A stretch of 64,000 bases of DNA from Pseudomonas cedrina subsp. cedrina (GTDB taxonomy: Bacteria; Pseudomonadota; Gammaproteobacteria; Pseudomonadales; Pseudomonadaceae): contig NZ_MNPW01000006.1 in assembly GCF_001983175.1 (NCBI RefSeq), positions 124,001 to 188,000 on the forward strand, given 5' to 3'. Both the position numbers and the translations under genes were made by a program. The first letter of the stretch is position 1, and every line of letters starts with the position of its first letter. The notes under the pieces are model-generated. The model saw only the letters and a program-made list of their open reading frames with translations, did not search any database and was not told the origin of the DNA. Below, piece by piece: positions 17,333 through 26,664 of this stretch.

Positions 17333-18030
17333 GTATCAAGCTGATCACCTTCGACCTGGACGACACACTCTGGGACAACGTACCCGTCATCATCAGCGCC
17401 GAAGCGTCGATGCGCGAATGGCTGGCAGTCCACGCCACCAAGGTGGGCGACCTGCCTCTGGAGCATTTCGCCAGCTTGCGTCAGCAGGTGCTGGAGCGTC
17501 ATCCCGAGCTGAAGCATCGCATCAGCCTGCTGCGCCACAGGGTGTTGATGCATGCGTTTGAAGAGGCCGGTTATCCACAGCCTGAAGCCACGCAAATGGC
17601 GGATGTGTGCTACGAAGCGTTCATTCATGCGCGGCATCAACTCACTGTATTTCCTGAAGCCGAGCCGATGTTGAAGGCCCTGCGCCAGCACTTTTTGCTG
17701 GGCGTGATCACCAATGGCAATGCCGATGTGCAGCGCGTGGGCCTGGCGGACTATTTCCACTTTGCCCTGCGTGCCGAAGATATCGGCATCGCCAAACCGG
17801 ATGCGCGCTTGTTTCAGGAGGCGTTGCAACGCGGTGGGGTGGACGCCGGTGCCGCGGTGCATGTGGGCGACCATCCCGGGGATGACATTGCCGGAGCGCA
17901 GCAGGCCGGGCTGCGGGCGGTGTGGTTCAACCCGACGGGCAAGGCGTGGGAAGGGGATAAAGCCCCAGATGCGCAGATTCGCAGTTTGACTGAGTTGCCG
18001 CCGTTGCTGAGTAGCTGGAATCAACGCTGA
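17329..18030 (+). CDS. HAD-superfamily hydrolase (PA5281/YigB-like)
   Basis: A 233-residue haloacid dehalogenase-type phosphatase. Motif I is FDLDDTLWD (nucleophile and acid Asp at about residues 9 and 11), motif [11 protein letters not shown] (about residue 125), motif III Lys in IAKPDARLF (about residue 155) and motif [15 protein letters not shown] (about residues 180-192). The insertion between motifs I and II is an alpha-helical cap, as in YigB/FMN phosphatases. The ATG overlaps the xerC stop (ATGA). E. coli yigB is also next to xerC, where its product dephosphorylates FMN; that activity here is inference. Confidence 0.92.
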   Translation: MSIKLITFDLDDTLWDNVPVIISAEASMREWLAVHATKVGDLPLEHFASLRQQVLERHPELKHRISLLRHRVLMHAFEEAGYPQPEATQMADVCYEAFIHARHQLTVFPEAEPMLKALRQHFLLGVITNGNADVQRVGLADYFHFALRAEDIGIAKPDARLFQEALQRGGVDAGAAVHVGDHPGDDIAGAQQAGLRAVWFNPTGKAWEGDKAPDAQIRSLTELPPLLSSWNQR

Positions 18031-18035
18031 GCCCA

Positions 18036-18124
18036 TGCTGGAGCTGGCTTGCCTGCGATTGCGGAGTATCTGCTAGCCCTTTGTTGTCTGGCCCATCGCT
18101 ATCGCAGGCAAGCCAGCTCCCACA
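18036..18124. repeat. REPIN 3, downstream of the xerC-HAD operon
   Basis: GGAGCTGGCTTGCCTGCGAT (about 18039-18060) and its inverse GCTATCGCAGGCAAGCCAGC through CTCCCACA (18098-18124), about 37 bases between arms. Lies between convergent genes. Confidence 0.9.
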
Positions 18125-18160
18125 GGAATTGGGGCAAGCCAGCAGTTTTGCACCAGCCAT

Positions 18161-18190
18161 GAAAAAGCCCGCAGCGACGGCGGGCCTTTT
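18161..18190. terminator. bidirectional terminator at the sutA 3' end
   Basis: GCCCGC (18167-18172), 7-base loop, GCGGGC (18180-18185), with AAAAA before and TTTT after, so it can work for sutA (minus) and for the HAD operon (plus). Confidence 0.75.
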
Positions 18191-18210
18191 CGGCAAGCGG
18201 GAGGCAAACC

Positions 18211-18543
18211 TTAAATAGGTCGGCTGCCGTACTTGTTGTCCGGCTTCTTCGGTGGATCCGCAACCACATTGGGCTCGACTTCGACCACTTTGCCGCCTTT
18301 GGCGAGGAATTCTTCCATCGCACGGGCCAGGGCATCGCGCTCTTTGTTCTTGGCCTCAACGCTGGGCAGTTCGTCTACCGAAACGGCAGCCTTGGCTTTG
18401 CCTTTGGCTTTGGGAGCCGCATCATCGCCAGCACTGTCATCGAGGTCTTCAGCAACGTCCTCAGCCGCCACTTCAAGACTTTCTTCAGTGTCCTCTTCGT
18501 CACCTACTTCAAGGTCGTCGTTTTCCAGATCATCGTCGCTCAT
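18211..18543 (-). CDS. sutA: SutA, RNA polymerase-binding slow-growth regulator
   Basis: A 110-residue, strongly acidic protein with an apparently disordered N-terminal tail (about residues 1-45, mostly D/E), a linker of K/A (PKAKGKAKAAVSVDELP), a predicted helix (EAKNKERDALARAMEEFLAKG, about residues 63-83) and a C-terminal tail ending KYGSRPI. This matches SutA of P. aeruginosa, described as binding RNA polymerase and supporting transcription during slow growth. The PAO1 gene lies in the same stretch before amtB/glnK. Identification rests on composition, the KYGSRPI tail and location. Confidence 0.82.
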   Translation of the reverse strand: MSDDDLENDDLEVGDEEDTEESLEVAAEDVAEDLDDSAGDDAAPKAKGKAKAAVSVDELPSVEAKNKERDALARAMEEFLAKGGKVVEVEPNVVADPPKKPDNKYGSRPI

Positions 18544-18645
18544 GTTCTACCTCATGACTTGCGAAAAGCAGATTAGTTATAGCCCAGCTTCACCCTCTGT
18601 CGAGGCAGCCGGAAAAAAATCAACGTCCACAGGATTCCCAGTGGC

Positions 18646-19071
18646 TTATGCCCCATCACCGTGCAAGGTGGCGAGGACTTTACGGGCACCGCCATGATCG
18701 CGGTGCTCGCCCAGATAAACACCTTGCCAGGTCCCCATCGCCAAGCGGCCGGCCTTGACCGGCAAACTCAGCTGGCAGCCCAGGAGACTGGCCTTGAAGT
18801 GCGCCGGCAGATCATCCGGACCTTCGTCGTTGTGTTCGAACCCTGCACGCCCTTGCGGCACCAGCGAGTTGAAAAAACGCTCGAAGTCACGGCGAACCGC
18901 CGGGTCGGCATTCTCGTTGATCGTCAACGAGGCCGAGGTGTGCTGCAGCCATAGATGCAACAGACCCACGCGACACGCCTTTAATTCAGGCAGGCCGGCC
19001 AGCAACTCATCGGTCACCAGGTGAAAGCCCCGAGGCTTGGCCCGCAGGGTAATCAGGGTCTGTTGCCACAT
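18646..19071 (-). CDS. YjbQ family protein (UPF0047)
   Basis: A 141-residue protein of the YjbQ/UPF0047 family. It carries [17 protein letters not shown] (about residues 42-58), [21 protein letters not shown] (about residues 78-98) and LGEHRDHGG (about residues 119-128), whose histidines form a probable metal or phosphate site. The family has been reported to have weak thiamine-phosphate synthase activity in E. coli; its true role is unclear. Single gene; the spacer before sutA carries no clear terminator. Confidence 0.93.
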   Translation of the reverse strand: MWQQTLITLRAKPRGFHLVTDELLAGLPELKACRVGLLHLWLQHTSASLTINENADPAVRRDFERFFNSLVPQGRAGFEHNDEGPDDLPAHFKASLLGCQLSLPVKAGRLAMGTWQGVYLGEHRDHGGARKVLATLHGDGA

Positions 19072-19240
19072 ACAGTTCTCCGCCCATCGGCGCGCATTCT
19101 AGCGCGCTCTGGGAAAAAACAAAGTGCCGAATACGCCTACATGCCTGTAAGACATTCGCACCCTTGAAAGTGCCGTATGCATCCCATCACAAATGCGGCG
19201 CAAAACCGGCACGGATTGTTATGACTGACAAACGCCAGGC

Positions 19241-19273
19241 AAAAAAATGCCCGGCAAGCCGGGCATTTTTTTT
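19241..19273. terminator. Rho-independent terminator of glnK-amtB
   Basis: Perfect stem ATGCCCGGC (19247-19255), AA, GCCGGGCAT (19258-19266), flanked by A7 and T8. It ends the minus-strand glnK-amtB transcript and would also stop plus-strand read-through. Confidence 0.93.
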
Positions 19274-19280
19274 CGCGTAC

Positions 19281-20618
19281 TTACAAGTTGTAGCCGCGCT
19301 CGTTGTGTTGCGCCAGGTCGAGGCCGACAGCCTCTTCCTCTTCGGTTACCCGCAGGCCCATGACCATGTCCAGTACCTTGAGGATGACGTAGGTCACGAT
19401 CGCTGTGTAGAGCACAGTGAAGCCCACGCCTTTGCACTGGATCCAGACCTGTGCGGCGACGTCCGTCACCGTGCCGAAGCCGCCCAATGCAGGCGCTGCG
19501 AACACACCGGTGAGGATCGCACCGACGATACCGCCGATACCGTGCACGCCGAATGCGTCCAGGGAATCATCGTAGCCCAGCTTGCGCTTGAGGCTGGTCG
19601 CGCAGAAGAAGCAGATCACACCGGCGACCAGACCGATCACCAGGGCGCCCATCGGGCCCACGGTGCCAGCGGCCGGAGTGATTGCAACCAGGCCGGCCAC
19701 TACGCCCGAGGCGATGCCCAGTGCGCTTGGCTTACCGTGGGTGATCCACTCGGCAAACATCCAGCCCAGCGCTGCGGCAGCGGTCGCAATCTGGGTGACG
19801 AGCATCGCCATGCCGGCAGTGCCGTTGGCCGCGGCAGCGGAACCGGCGTTGAAGCCGAACCAGCCGATCCACAGCATGGCCGCACCGATCAGGGTGTAAC
19901 CGAGGTTGTGCGGCGCCATCGGGGTGGTCGGGAAGCCTTTACGCTTGCCGAGCACGATGCACGCTACCAGGCCAGCCACACCGGCGTTGATGTGCACCAC
20001 GGTGCCACCGGCGAAGTCCAACACGCCCCAGTCCCACATCAAGCCGCCGTTACCGCTCCACACCATGTGCGCGATTGGCGCATAGACCAGGGTGAACCAG
20101 ATAGCCATGAAGATCAGCATCGCGGAGAACTTCATGCGTTCGGCGAACGCACCAACGATGAGTGCCGGGGTGATGATGGCGAAGGTCATCTGGAAGGTGA
20201 TGAACACCGCTTCCGGGAACAGCGCCGCAGGCCCGGTGATGCTGGCCGGGGTAACGCCCGCCAGGAACGCCTTGCCCATGCCACCGAAGAAGGAATTGAA
20301 GTTGACCACACCCTGTTCCATACCGGTGGTATCGAACGCGATGCTGTAGCCGTAGACAACCCACAGGATGCTGATCAGGCCGGTGATGGCAAAACATTGC
20401 ATCATCACCGACAGAATATTCTTGGAGCGAACCATGCCGCCGTAGAACAGCGCCAGGCCGGGGATGGTCATGAACAGCACCAAAGCGGTGGCGGTCAGCA
20501 TCCACGCGGTGTCGCCGGAATTGAGGACTGGAGCAGCCACTTCGTCTGCCGCCATGGCCAGGCTTGGCATTACGATGGACAACAGGGCTCCGAGCCCTGC
20601 GAATTTACGCAGAGTCAT
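19281..20618 (-). CDS. amtB: AmtB ammonium transporter
   Basis: Inner-membrane ammonium/ammonia channel of the Amt/Rh family. The start at 20618 (MTLRKFAGLG) follows GGAGAAAACAAT, a good ribosome site, and gives 445 residues; a longer in-frame extension is rejected. A signal peptide (about 1-22, cleaved near LAMA-A) precedes 11 membrane helices. The pore twin histidines are in GTVVHINAGVAG and GVHGIGGIVGA. It is 34 bases downstream of glnK, as in nearly all proteobacteria; GlnK blocks AmtB when ammonium is plentiful. Expression probably follows NtrC/sigma-54. Confidence 0.98.
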   Translation of the reverse strand: MTLRKFAGLGALLSIVMPSLAMAADEVAAPVLNSGDTAWMLTATALVLFMTIPGLALFYGGMVRSKNILSVMMQCFAITGLISILWVVYGYSIAFDTTGMEQGVVNFNSFFGGMGKAFLAGVTPASITGPAALFPEAVFITFQMTFAIITPALIVGAFAERMKFSAMLIFMAIWFTLVYAPIAHMVWSGNGGLMWDWGVLDFAGGTVVHINAGVAGLVACIVLGKRKGFPTTPMAPHNLGYTLIGAAMLWIGWFGFNAGSAAAANGTAGMAMLVTQIATAAAALGWMFAEWITHGKPSALGIASGVVAGLVAITPAAGTVGPMGALVIGLVAGVICFFCATSLKRKLGYDDSLDAFGVHGIGGIVGAILTGVFAAPALGGFGTVTDVAAQVWIQCKGVGFTVLYTAIVTYVILKVLDMVMGLRVTEEEEAVGLDLAQHNERGYNL

Positions 20619-20652
20619 ATTGTTTTCTCCTGGGGCGTTGGGGTTTGGCGGC

Positions 20653-21183
<531 letters not shown>

Positions 21184-21413
21184 ATGGGTCATGATCGTCT
21201 AAGCAGAAACCTTGCCAGCTCCGTAAAAACCACTGAAATCAGTCCTTTGCTCACTTATGCCCACCCTCGAAGCTTTCCGGCGGCGCCAATGCGCACAAAA
21301 ACAGTGCGCCTGCGCCCGGCACCCTGCGCGAAAACCGTGCGCTCACCACCGTGAAAAGACTATAGACGCTGCGTGATACACTGCCCGCCAACAGTTATTC
21401 CGGAATATTTCCC

Positions 21414-21674
21414 ATGCTCGCGCCCAAAGACCTCCTCGACGCCCTGAGCGGCCACGCCTCTCGCTTGTTCAGCGGTGAAACCCAATTGCCTCGCAATGAA
21501 ATCGAAAGCCAGTTCAAGGCGCTGCTGCAAAGCGGCTTCAGCAAACTCGACCTGGTGAGCCGCGAAGAGTTTGATAGCCAGATGGTGGTGCTTGCGCGCA
21601 CCCGTGCACGGTTGGAGAACCTGGAGGCGAAGGTGGCCGAGCTGGAAGCCAAACTGACGCAACCTACTGAATAA
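21414..21674 (+). CDS. ubiK: UbiK (YqiC/BMFP), accessory factor of ubiquinone synthesis
   Basis: An 86-residue coiled-coil protein: N-terminal amphipathic helix (MLAPKDLLDALSGHASRLF), EIESQFKALLQSGFSKLDLVSREEFDSQ (about residues 29-57), then a C-terminal heptad-like coiled coil (RTRARLENLEAKVAELEAKL). This is the BMFP/UbiK family, a trimeric membrane-associated protein assisting the Ubi complex under aerobic conditions. PAO1 has the same gene (PA5289) between glnK and the comM-like gene. An ATG-rich context and the divergent arrangement with glnK support the start. Confidence 0.93.
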   Translation: MLAPKDLLDALSGHASRLFSGETQLPRNEIESQFKALLQSGFSKLDLVSREEFDSQMVVLARTRARLENLEAKVAELEAKLTQPTE

Positions 21675-21684
21675 ACGCGCTAAA

Positions 21685-21712
21685 TGTGGGAGCGGGCTTG
21701 CTCGCTCCCACA
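21685..21712. repeat. single condensed REP hairpin
   Basis: TGTGGGAGCG-GGCTTGCT-CGCTCCCACA: a lone REP head whose end is closed by its own complement, forming a 10-base stem with an 8-base loop. It lies between ubiK and comM/yifB and may be a collapsed REPIN; it could serve as a 3' hairpin for ubiK. Confidence 0.8.
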
Positions 21713-21827
21713 GGTGTTCTGTGTGTTCTCTGGATACGTTCTGTAAAACCTCCCCCGCAGCGCTTTCCCCCACCTCGTCTACCCTTGAAAAACCGCAGGA
21801 AGCGGCCTCCCCTTTCAAGGAACGAGC

Positions 21828-23324
21828 ATGTCCCTCGCCATCGTCCATAGCCGCGCCCAGATCGGCGTCGAAGCCCCCGCCGTCACCGTCGAAGTGCACA
21901 TGGCCAATGGTTTGCCGTCCCTGACACTCGTGGGCCTGCCGGAAACGGCGGTCAAGGAAAGCAAGGACCGCGTGCGCAGCGCCATCCTCAACTCGGCCCT
22001 GCAATACCCGGCCCGCCGCATCACGCTCAACCTCGCGCCCGCCGACCTGCCCAAGGACGGCGGGCGTTTTGATTTGGCGATTGCCCTGGGGATCCTGGCG
22101 GCCAGCGTCCAGGTGCCGGCGTTGATGCTTGATGATGTGGAATGCCTGGGTGAGTTGGCGCTGTCCGGCGAGGTGCGGGCAGTCAAGGGTGTGTTGCCTG
22201 CCGCGCTGGCGGCGCGCAAGGCCGGGCGCACCGTGATAGTGCCTCGGGCGAATGCCGAGGAAGCGTGCCTGGCGTCGGGGTTGAAGGTGATTGCCGTGGA
22301 TCACTTGCTGCAGGTCGTGGCACACCTGAACGGGCATGTGCCGATTGAGCCCTACAAGTCCGATGGCTTGCTGTATCTGAATAAACCTTACCCGGATCTG
22401 AGTGAGGTCCAGGGCCAACTGGCGGCCAAGCGCGCATTACTGATCGCCGCGGCGGGTGCGCATAACCTGTTGTTCAGCGGGCCGCCCGGCACCGGCAAGA
22501 CCTTGCTCGCCAGCCGGCTGCCCGGCCTGCTGCCACCGTTGAGTGAGCAGGAAGCCCTGGAAGTCGCCGCGATACAGTCGGTGGTCAGTCTTGCGCCGCT
22601 GAGCCATTGGCCGCACCGGCCGTTTCGCCAGCCACACCACTCGGCATCAGGGCCGGCGCTGGTGGGCGGTGGATCAAAGCCGCAACCGGGGGAAATTACC
22701 CTGGCCCATCACGGCGTACTGTTTCTGGATGAATTGCCGGAGTTTGATCGCAAGGTGTTGGAAGTGCTGCGCGAGCCTTTGGAATCGGGGCATATCGTGA
22801 TTTCCCGCGCCCGTGACCGCGTGAGCTTTCCGGCACGCTTCCAACTGGTGGCCGCCATGAACCCCTGCCCTTGCGGCTACCTGGGCGAACCCAGCGGGCG
22901 TTGTCGCTGTACACCGGAGCAGATTCAGCGCTACCGCAACAAACTGTCCGGGCCGTTGATGGATCGTATCGACCTGCATCTGACCGTCGCACGGGAAGCC
23001 ACTGCGTTGAATCCAACCCAACAGGCTGGTGATAACACGGCAAAGGCGGCGGCAGAGGTGGCCAAGGCCCGGGAACGCCAGGAGCGGCGTCAGGGTTGTG
23101 CGAATGCCTTCCTTGATCTGCCCGGGCTGCGCAAGCACTGCAAGCTGGTAAAGGTGGATGAAGGCTGGCTCGAGACCGCCTGCGAGCGACTGACGTTGTC
23201 GTTGCGCGCGGCCCATCGCCTGCTCAAGGTGGCACGTACCCTGGCGGATCTGGATCAGGTGGATGCCATCACCCGAGACCATCTCAAGGAGGCTTTGCAA
23301 TACCGCCCGGCGGCGATCACGTGA
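21828..23324 (+). CDS. comM: YifB/ComM-type Mg-chelatase-like AAA+ ATPase
   Basis: A 498-residue hexameric helicase-like protein. The N-terminal ChlI-like (Lon-protease-fold) domain (about 1-170: SLAIVHSRAQIGVEAPAVTVEVH) precedes the AAA+ core with Walker A GPPGTGKTLLA (about residue 220), Walker B GVLFLDELPEFD (about residue 305) and the C-terminal DNA-interaction part with AMNPCPCGYLG. In Vibrio and others ComM extends recombination during natural transformation; in Pseudomonas the gene is conserved, but competence is not shown for this strain. REPINs lie on both sides. Confidence 0.94.
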   Translation: MSLAIVHSRAQIGVEAPAVTVEVHMANGLPSLTLVGLPETAVKESKDRVRSAILNSALQYPARRITLNLAPADLPKDGGRFDLAIALGILAASVQVPALMLDDVECLGELALSGEVRAVKGVLPAALAARKAGRTVIVPRANAEEACLASGLKVIAVDHLLQVVAHLNGHVPIEPYKSDGLLYLNKPYPDLSEVQGQLAAKRALLIAAAGAHNLLFSGPPGTGKTLLASRLPGLLPPLSEQEALEVAAIQSVVSLAPLSHWPHRPFRQPHHSASGPALVGGGSKPQPGEITLAHHGVLFLDELPEFDRKVLEVLREPLESGHIVISRARDRVSFPARFQLVAAMNPCPCGYLGEPSGRCRCTPEQIQRYRNKLSGPLMDRIDLHLTVAREATALNPTQQAGDNTAKAAAEVAKARERQERRQGCANAFLDLPGLRKHCKLVKVDEGWLETACERLTLSLRAAHRLLKVARTLADLDQVDAITRDHLKEALQYRPAAIT

Positions 23325-23342
23325 GCCTTACACAGTCCCCAA

Positions 23343-23432
23343 TGTGGGAGCGGGCTTGCTCGCGAATGCGGTGTGTCAGTCGCCGGATTAATTGACTGAT
23401 CCACCGCCTTCGCGAGCAAGCCCGCTCCCACA
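23343..23432. repeat. REPIN 4, between comM and the chemoreceptor gene
   Basis: TGTGGGAGCGGGCTTGCTCG (from 23343) and CGCGAGCAAGCCCGCTCCCA (to 23432) in inverted orientation, about 45 bases between arms. Located between convergent genes. Confidence 0.92.
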
Positions 23433-23447
23433 CTGAACGGCAGTATT

Positions 23448-25424
23448 TCAGCGGAAGCGGTCTACCTCATGCCGCAAGCCCGCCGCCAACGTTTCAAGCT
23501 CCTTCGCCGTAATCGCCAAGTTCGACACCACCTCACGCTGTTCGCTGTTGGCCAGCGCAATGCTCTGCAGGTTGCTGCTGAGCAAGGTCGCGGTGCTGCT
23601 CTGTTCCTGGGTGGCGGTGGTGATCGCAGCGAATTGCTCACCGGCCGAGCGGCTTTGCTCGTCGATGCGCGCCAGCGCCGAAGCGACATCGGCATTGCGC
23701 GACAGGCCTTCCTGCATCAGCGCATTACCCTGCTCCATGGTGCTGATGGCGTTGCCGGTTTCCTGCTGGATACTCTGGATCATCCCGGAAATTTCATCGG
23801 TGGCCTGGCGTGTGCGCGAAGCCAGGTTGCGCACTTCGTCGGCGACCACGGCAAAACCACGCCCCTGCTCACCCGCCCGCGCGGCTTCGATGGCGGCGTT
23901 GAGCGCCAGCAGGTTGGTCTGTTCGGCAATCGACGTGATCACCCCGACGATGCCGCCGATTTCCTGGGAGCGTTGGCCCAGGGTATTGATCACCGCAGCG
24001 GTGCTGTTCAGGGCGGCGGCGATGTGTTCCAGGGACGACGAGGCCTCTTGCATCGAGTTACGTCCGATGCGGGTTTGCTGGGCGTTCTCCTGGGCCAGAC
24101 GCTCGGTGGCGCCCATGTTGTCGGCGATGTTCAGCGAGGTGGCGCTGAACTCTTCCACCGCGCCGGCCATGCTGGTGATTTCGCCGGACTGCTGCTCCAT
24201 GCCTTCATAGGCGCCGCCAGACAAGCCGGACAATGCCTGGGCGCGGCTGTTGACCTGTTCGGCCGCCGTACGAATGTGCGAGACCATGGTCGACAACGCT
24301 TCACCCATCTGGTTGAAACTGCGCGCCAGTTGGCCGATTTCGTCATGGCTGGACACGTTCAGGCGTGCGCTCAAGTCACCCGCGCCCAAGGCTTCGGCCT
24401 GGCGCACCAGATCGCTCAACGGTGCCAGCTTGCTGCGCAGCAGCCACACCGTGGCGCCGACCGCCAACAGCATCGCCAGCACGCTGCCGATCACCAGGCG
24501 AAGGCCTACATCCCAGGTCACCGAGCGAATCTCGGCCTTGGGCATACTGGCTACCACGGCCCAGGGTCCGCCTTCGAAAGGGACCGAGACGCTATAAAAG
24601 TCTTCGCTTTTGTCGGCCCAGAAGCGGCCCACACCCGGGGTCTTGGCCAAGTCCAGCATCACTGGAACCGCCTGGTCAGGCGTCTGCACGCCGGCGGGCG
24701 GCACCAGCCAGCGTTTTTGCTCATCCAGCAGCGCCAGAGAACCGGTCTGGCCGATCCTGAAACGCTTGAGGTTTTCGAACTGCGTGTTCTGAGCGTCGGT
24801 GTAGTCGAAACCGATGAACAACACCGCAATCACTTTGCCGCCGGCGTCGCGCACCGGGCTGTATTGAGTCATGTAGGAGCGGTCGAACAATACCGCGCGA
24901 CCGATATAGGTCTGCCCGCTGGAAACACGCGGATACGCCGGCCCATTGCGATCGAGCACGGTGCCGATGGCGCGATTGCCATCCTGCTTGGTCAGGGAGG
25001 TGCTGACGCGGATGAAGTCGTCGCCGCTGCGCACGAACACCGTGGCCACGCCGCCCGACATCTGCTTGAACTCGTCGACTTTGTCGAAGTTGTTATTCAG
25101 GACCTCGCTGCCCAGGTACAGGCTCGGCGTCTGTACACCGGCGACCGCGACTGGCTGGTCCGCCCGCACGCTCAAGCCGGCGCTGAAGCGCTTCTCGAAC
25201 AGCCCCGTCAGACGCTCGGTACTCTCGCGCAGCGTACTGTGGAACGTATTGAGCTGGTCAGCGAGCAGTCGCGCCTCGCTGGCCAAGTGCTCCTCACGCG
25301 TAGCGAGGTTGGCGGCGTCCAGCGAACGCAGGGCAAAAACGGTGCTGCCACCAATGGCGACAGCCAGGATCACGGCGAGCGCGATACCTAATTGAGAGGC
25401 GATCCGAGCGCGAGGTTGAGACAT
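23448..25424 (-). CDS. methyl-accepting chemotaxis protein with periplasmic Cache-type sensor
   Basis: A 658-residue transmembrane chemoreceptor. First helix about residues 10-31, a large periplasmic sensor of about 280 residues with the Cache_3/Cache_2-type pattern ([49 protein letters not shown]), second helix about residues 310-335, a HAMP domain ([21 protein letters not shown]) and the signalling hairpin with [18 protein letters not shown]. No C-terminal CheR/CheB-tethering pentapeptide is seen. Ligand unknown. Its PAO1 neighbourhood holds betT and pchP instead, so this is an accessory insertion. The ribosome site lies in a palindrome (25431-25448). Confidence 0.95.
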   Translation of the reverse strand: MSQPRARIASQLGIALAVILAVAIGGSTVFALRSLDAANLATREEHLASEARLLADQLNTFHSTLRESTERLTGLFEKRFSAGLSVRADQPVAVAGVQTPSLYLGSEVLNNNFDKVDEFKQMSGGVATVFVRSGDDFIRVSTSLTKQDGNRAIGTVLDRNGPAYPRVSSGQTYIGRAVLFDRSYMTQYSPVRDAGGKVIAVLFIGFDYTDAQNTQFENLKRFRIGQTGSLALLDEQKRWLVPPAGVQTPDQAVPVMLDLAKTPGVGRFWADKSEDFYSVSVPFEGGPWAVVASMPKAEIRSVTWDVGLRLVIGSVLAMLLAVGATVWLLRSKLAPLSDLVRQAEALGAGDLSARLNVSSHDEIGQLARSFNQMGEALSTMVSHIRTAAEQVNSRAQALSGLSGGAYEGMEQQSGEITSMAGAVEEFSATSLNIADNMGATERLAQENAQQTRIGRNSMQEASSSLEHIAAALNSTAAVINTLGQRSQEIGGIVGVITSIAEQTNLLALNAAIEAARAGEQGRGFAVVADEVRNLASRTRQATDEISGMIQSIQQETGNAISTMEQGNALMQEGLSRNADVASALARIDEQSRSAGEQFAAITTATQEQSSTATLLSSNLQSIALANSEQREVVSNLAITAKELETLAAGLRHEVDRFR

Positions 25425-25429
25425 GACAG

Positions 25430-25456
25430 CTCCTGGCCGAGGCCAGGATCATCCTG
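25430..25456 (-). promoter_or_regulatory. Shine-Dalgarno-sequestering inverted repeat before the chemoreceptor
   Basis: Two overlapping palindromes: TCCTGGCC-GA-GGCCAGGA (25431-25448) and CAGGAT-C-ATCCTG (25444-25456). On the mRNA the first stem contains the AGGAG ribosome site (25434-25430) located 5 bases before the ATG, so the SD would be paired; the second allows an alternative pairing that frees it. A DNA-binding operator is the other possibility. Confidence 0.5.
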
Positions 25457-25582
25457 ATCTCATCGCTACTCGGCTAATTATCTAGTGAGGAATCGTTGGT
25501 GCACGACTGTTCCAACACACCTTCTTCGGCTGGCAGAGACAATACTTGAGCGCGTCACAGGGATATCTCGCAAACGATTGCG

Positions 25583-26521
25583 TTACGGTATTGCCCGCAC
25601 CTGGTCGAGGCGTTCCACCTGAGGCAAATCCATGGCGTTGACTTCCGCCTGAAGAAACTCCGCCAGCCGCCGCAAACGCTCGCCGCCGGGGCGGGTTTTC
25701 GGCCAGACCAGGTAGTAGCTTTCGCCACTGGCCACGGCGGTTGGCCATGGCAGGCTGAGCCGGCCCTGGGCCACGTCTTCGGCCACCATCAGCAAGTCCC
25801 CCATGGACACGCCGTAGCCTCGGGCCGCGGCGATCATGCCGAGCTCGAGAGTATCGAATACCTGACCACCCTTGAGCGACACCTGGGACGACAGCCCCAT
25901 GCGCTCCAGCCAATTGCGCCAATCGCGACGGTCGGGCGTGGGGTGCAGCAATTCGGCAGTGGCCAGGCGGGCCGCGTCCCAGGGGCCATCCTCCAACAGG
26001 TTCGGCGCGCCCACGGGAATCAGCAGCTCCGGGAACAGATAACAAGCCTCCCAGTCCGCCGGAAAATGCCCGAAGCTCAACAGTACCGCGCAATCGAAGG
26101 GTTCCTGGTTGAAGTCCACTTCGTCAATGCTCATCCAGGCGCTGGTCAGTTGCACCTCATTGCCCGGCTGCAAGGCCCGGAAGCGACTGAGCCGCGCCAA
26201 TAGCCAGCGCATGGTCAAGGTCGACGGCGCCTTCATGCGCAGGATGTCATCTTCTGCGTTCAGGGTATGGCAGGCGCGCTCCAGTGCGGCGAAGCCTTCG
26301 CGCACGCCCGGCAACAACAGGCGCGCCGCTTCAGTGAGCTGCAAGGTTCGACCGTTGCGCTGGAACAGGCGGCAAGCGAAGTGCTCCTCCAGCGTGCGGA
26401 CATGTCGGCTCACCGCACTTTGCGTAATGGACAATTCCTCCGCCGCGCGGGTAAAGGAGTTATGCCGAGAAGCGGCTTCGAAGGCACGCAAGGCATAAAG
26501 CGGAGGAAGACGACGCGACAT
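25583..26521 (-). CDS. LysR-type transcriptional regulator (GcvA-like)
   Basis: A 312-residue regulator with the N-terminal winged helix (LPPLYALRAFEAASRHNSFT, TQSAVSRHVRTLEEHF, residues 3-57) and a GcvA-like co-inducer domain with SAWMSIDEVDF and LTMRWLLARLSRF. Start set at 26521 (MSRRLPPLYAL), the usual LysR beginning; an upstream in-frame ATG would add 10 residues. It faces the MATE gene divergently over 143 bases and PAO1 PA5293 has the same position, so it may control the pump; that is inference. Confidence 0.93.
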   Translation of the reverse strand: MSRRLPPLYALRAFEAASRHNSFTRAAEELSITQSAVSRHVRTLEEHFACRLFQRNGRTLQLTEAARLLLPGVREGFAALERACHTLNAEDDILRMKAPSTLTMRWLLARLSRFRALQPGNEVQLTSAWMSIDEVDFNQEPFDCAVLLSFGHFPADWEACYLFPELLIPVGAPNLLEDGPWDAARLATAELLHPTPDRRDWRNWLERMGLSSQVSLKGGQVFDTLELGMIAAARGYGVSMGDLLMVAEDVAQGRLSLPWPTAVASGESYYLVWPKTRPGGERLRRLAEFLQAEVNAMDLPQVERLDQVRAIP

Positions 26522-26664
26522 ATGGAAACCTCCCACAAGGCAATTCCGCACACTAGCATGAGTTTAAGTCATGTGAACGATCGCATTTATCCCTTTGTGC
26601 AATGGGCTGGGAGCGCCGAGAATCAACCCTTCCTTAACCCTCCGACTTTTCGAGCGTGATGATC

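Noticed and set aside
23469..25391. A 640-codon plus-strand open frame opposite the chemoreceptor gene
   Set aside because: Antisense shadow; the minus-strand chemoreceptor has HAMP and signalling motifs, and the plus frame gives a composition-biased product with no ribosome site.
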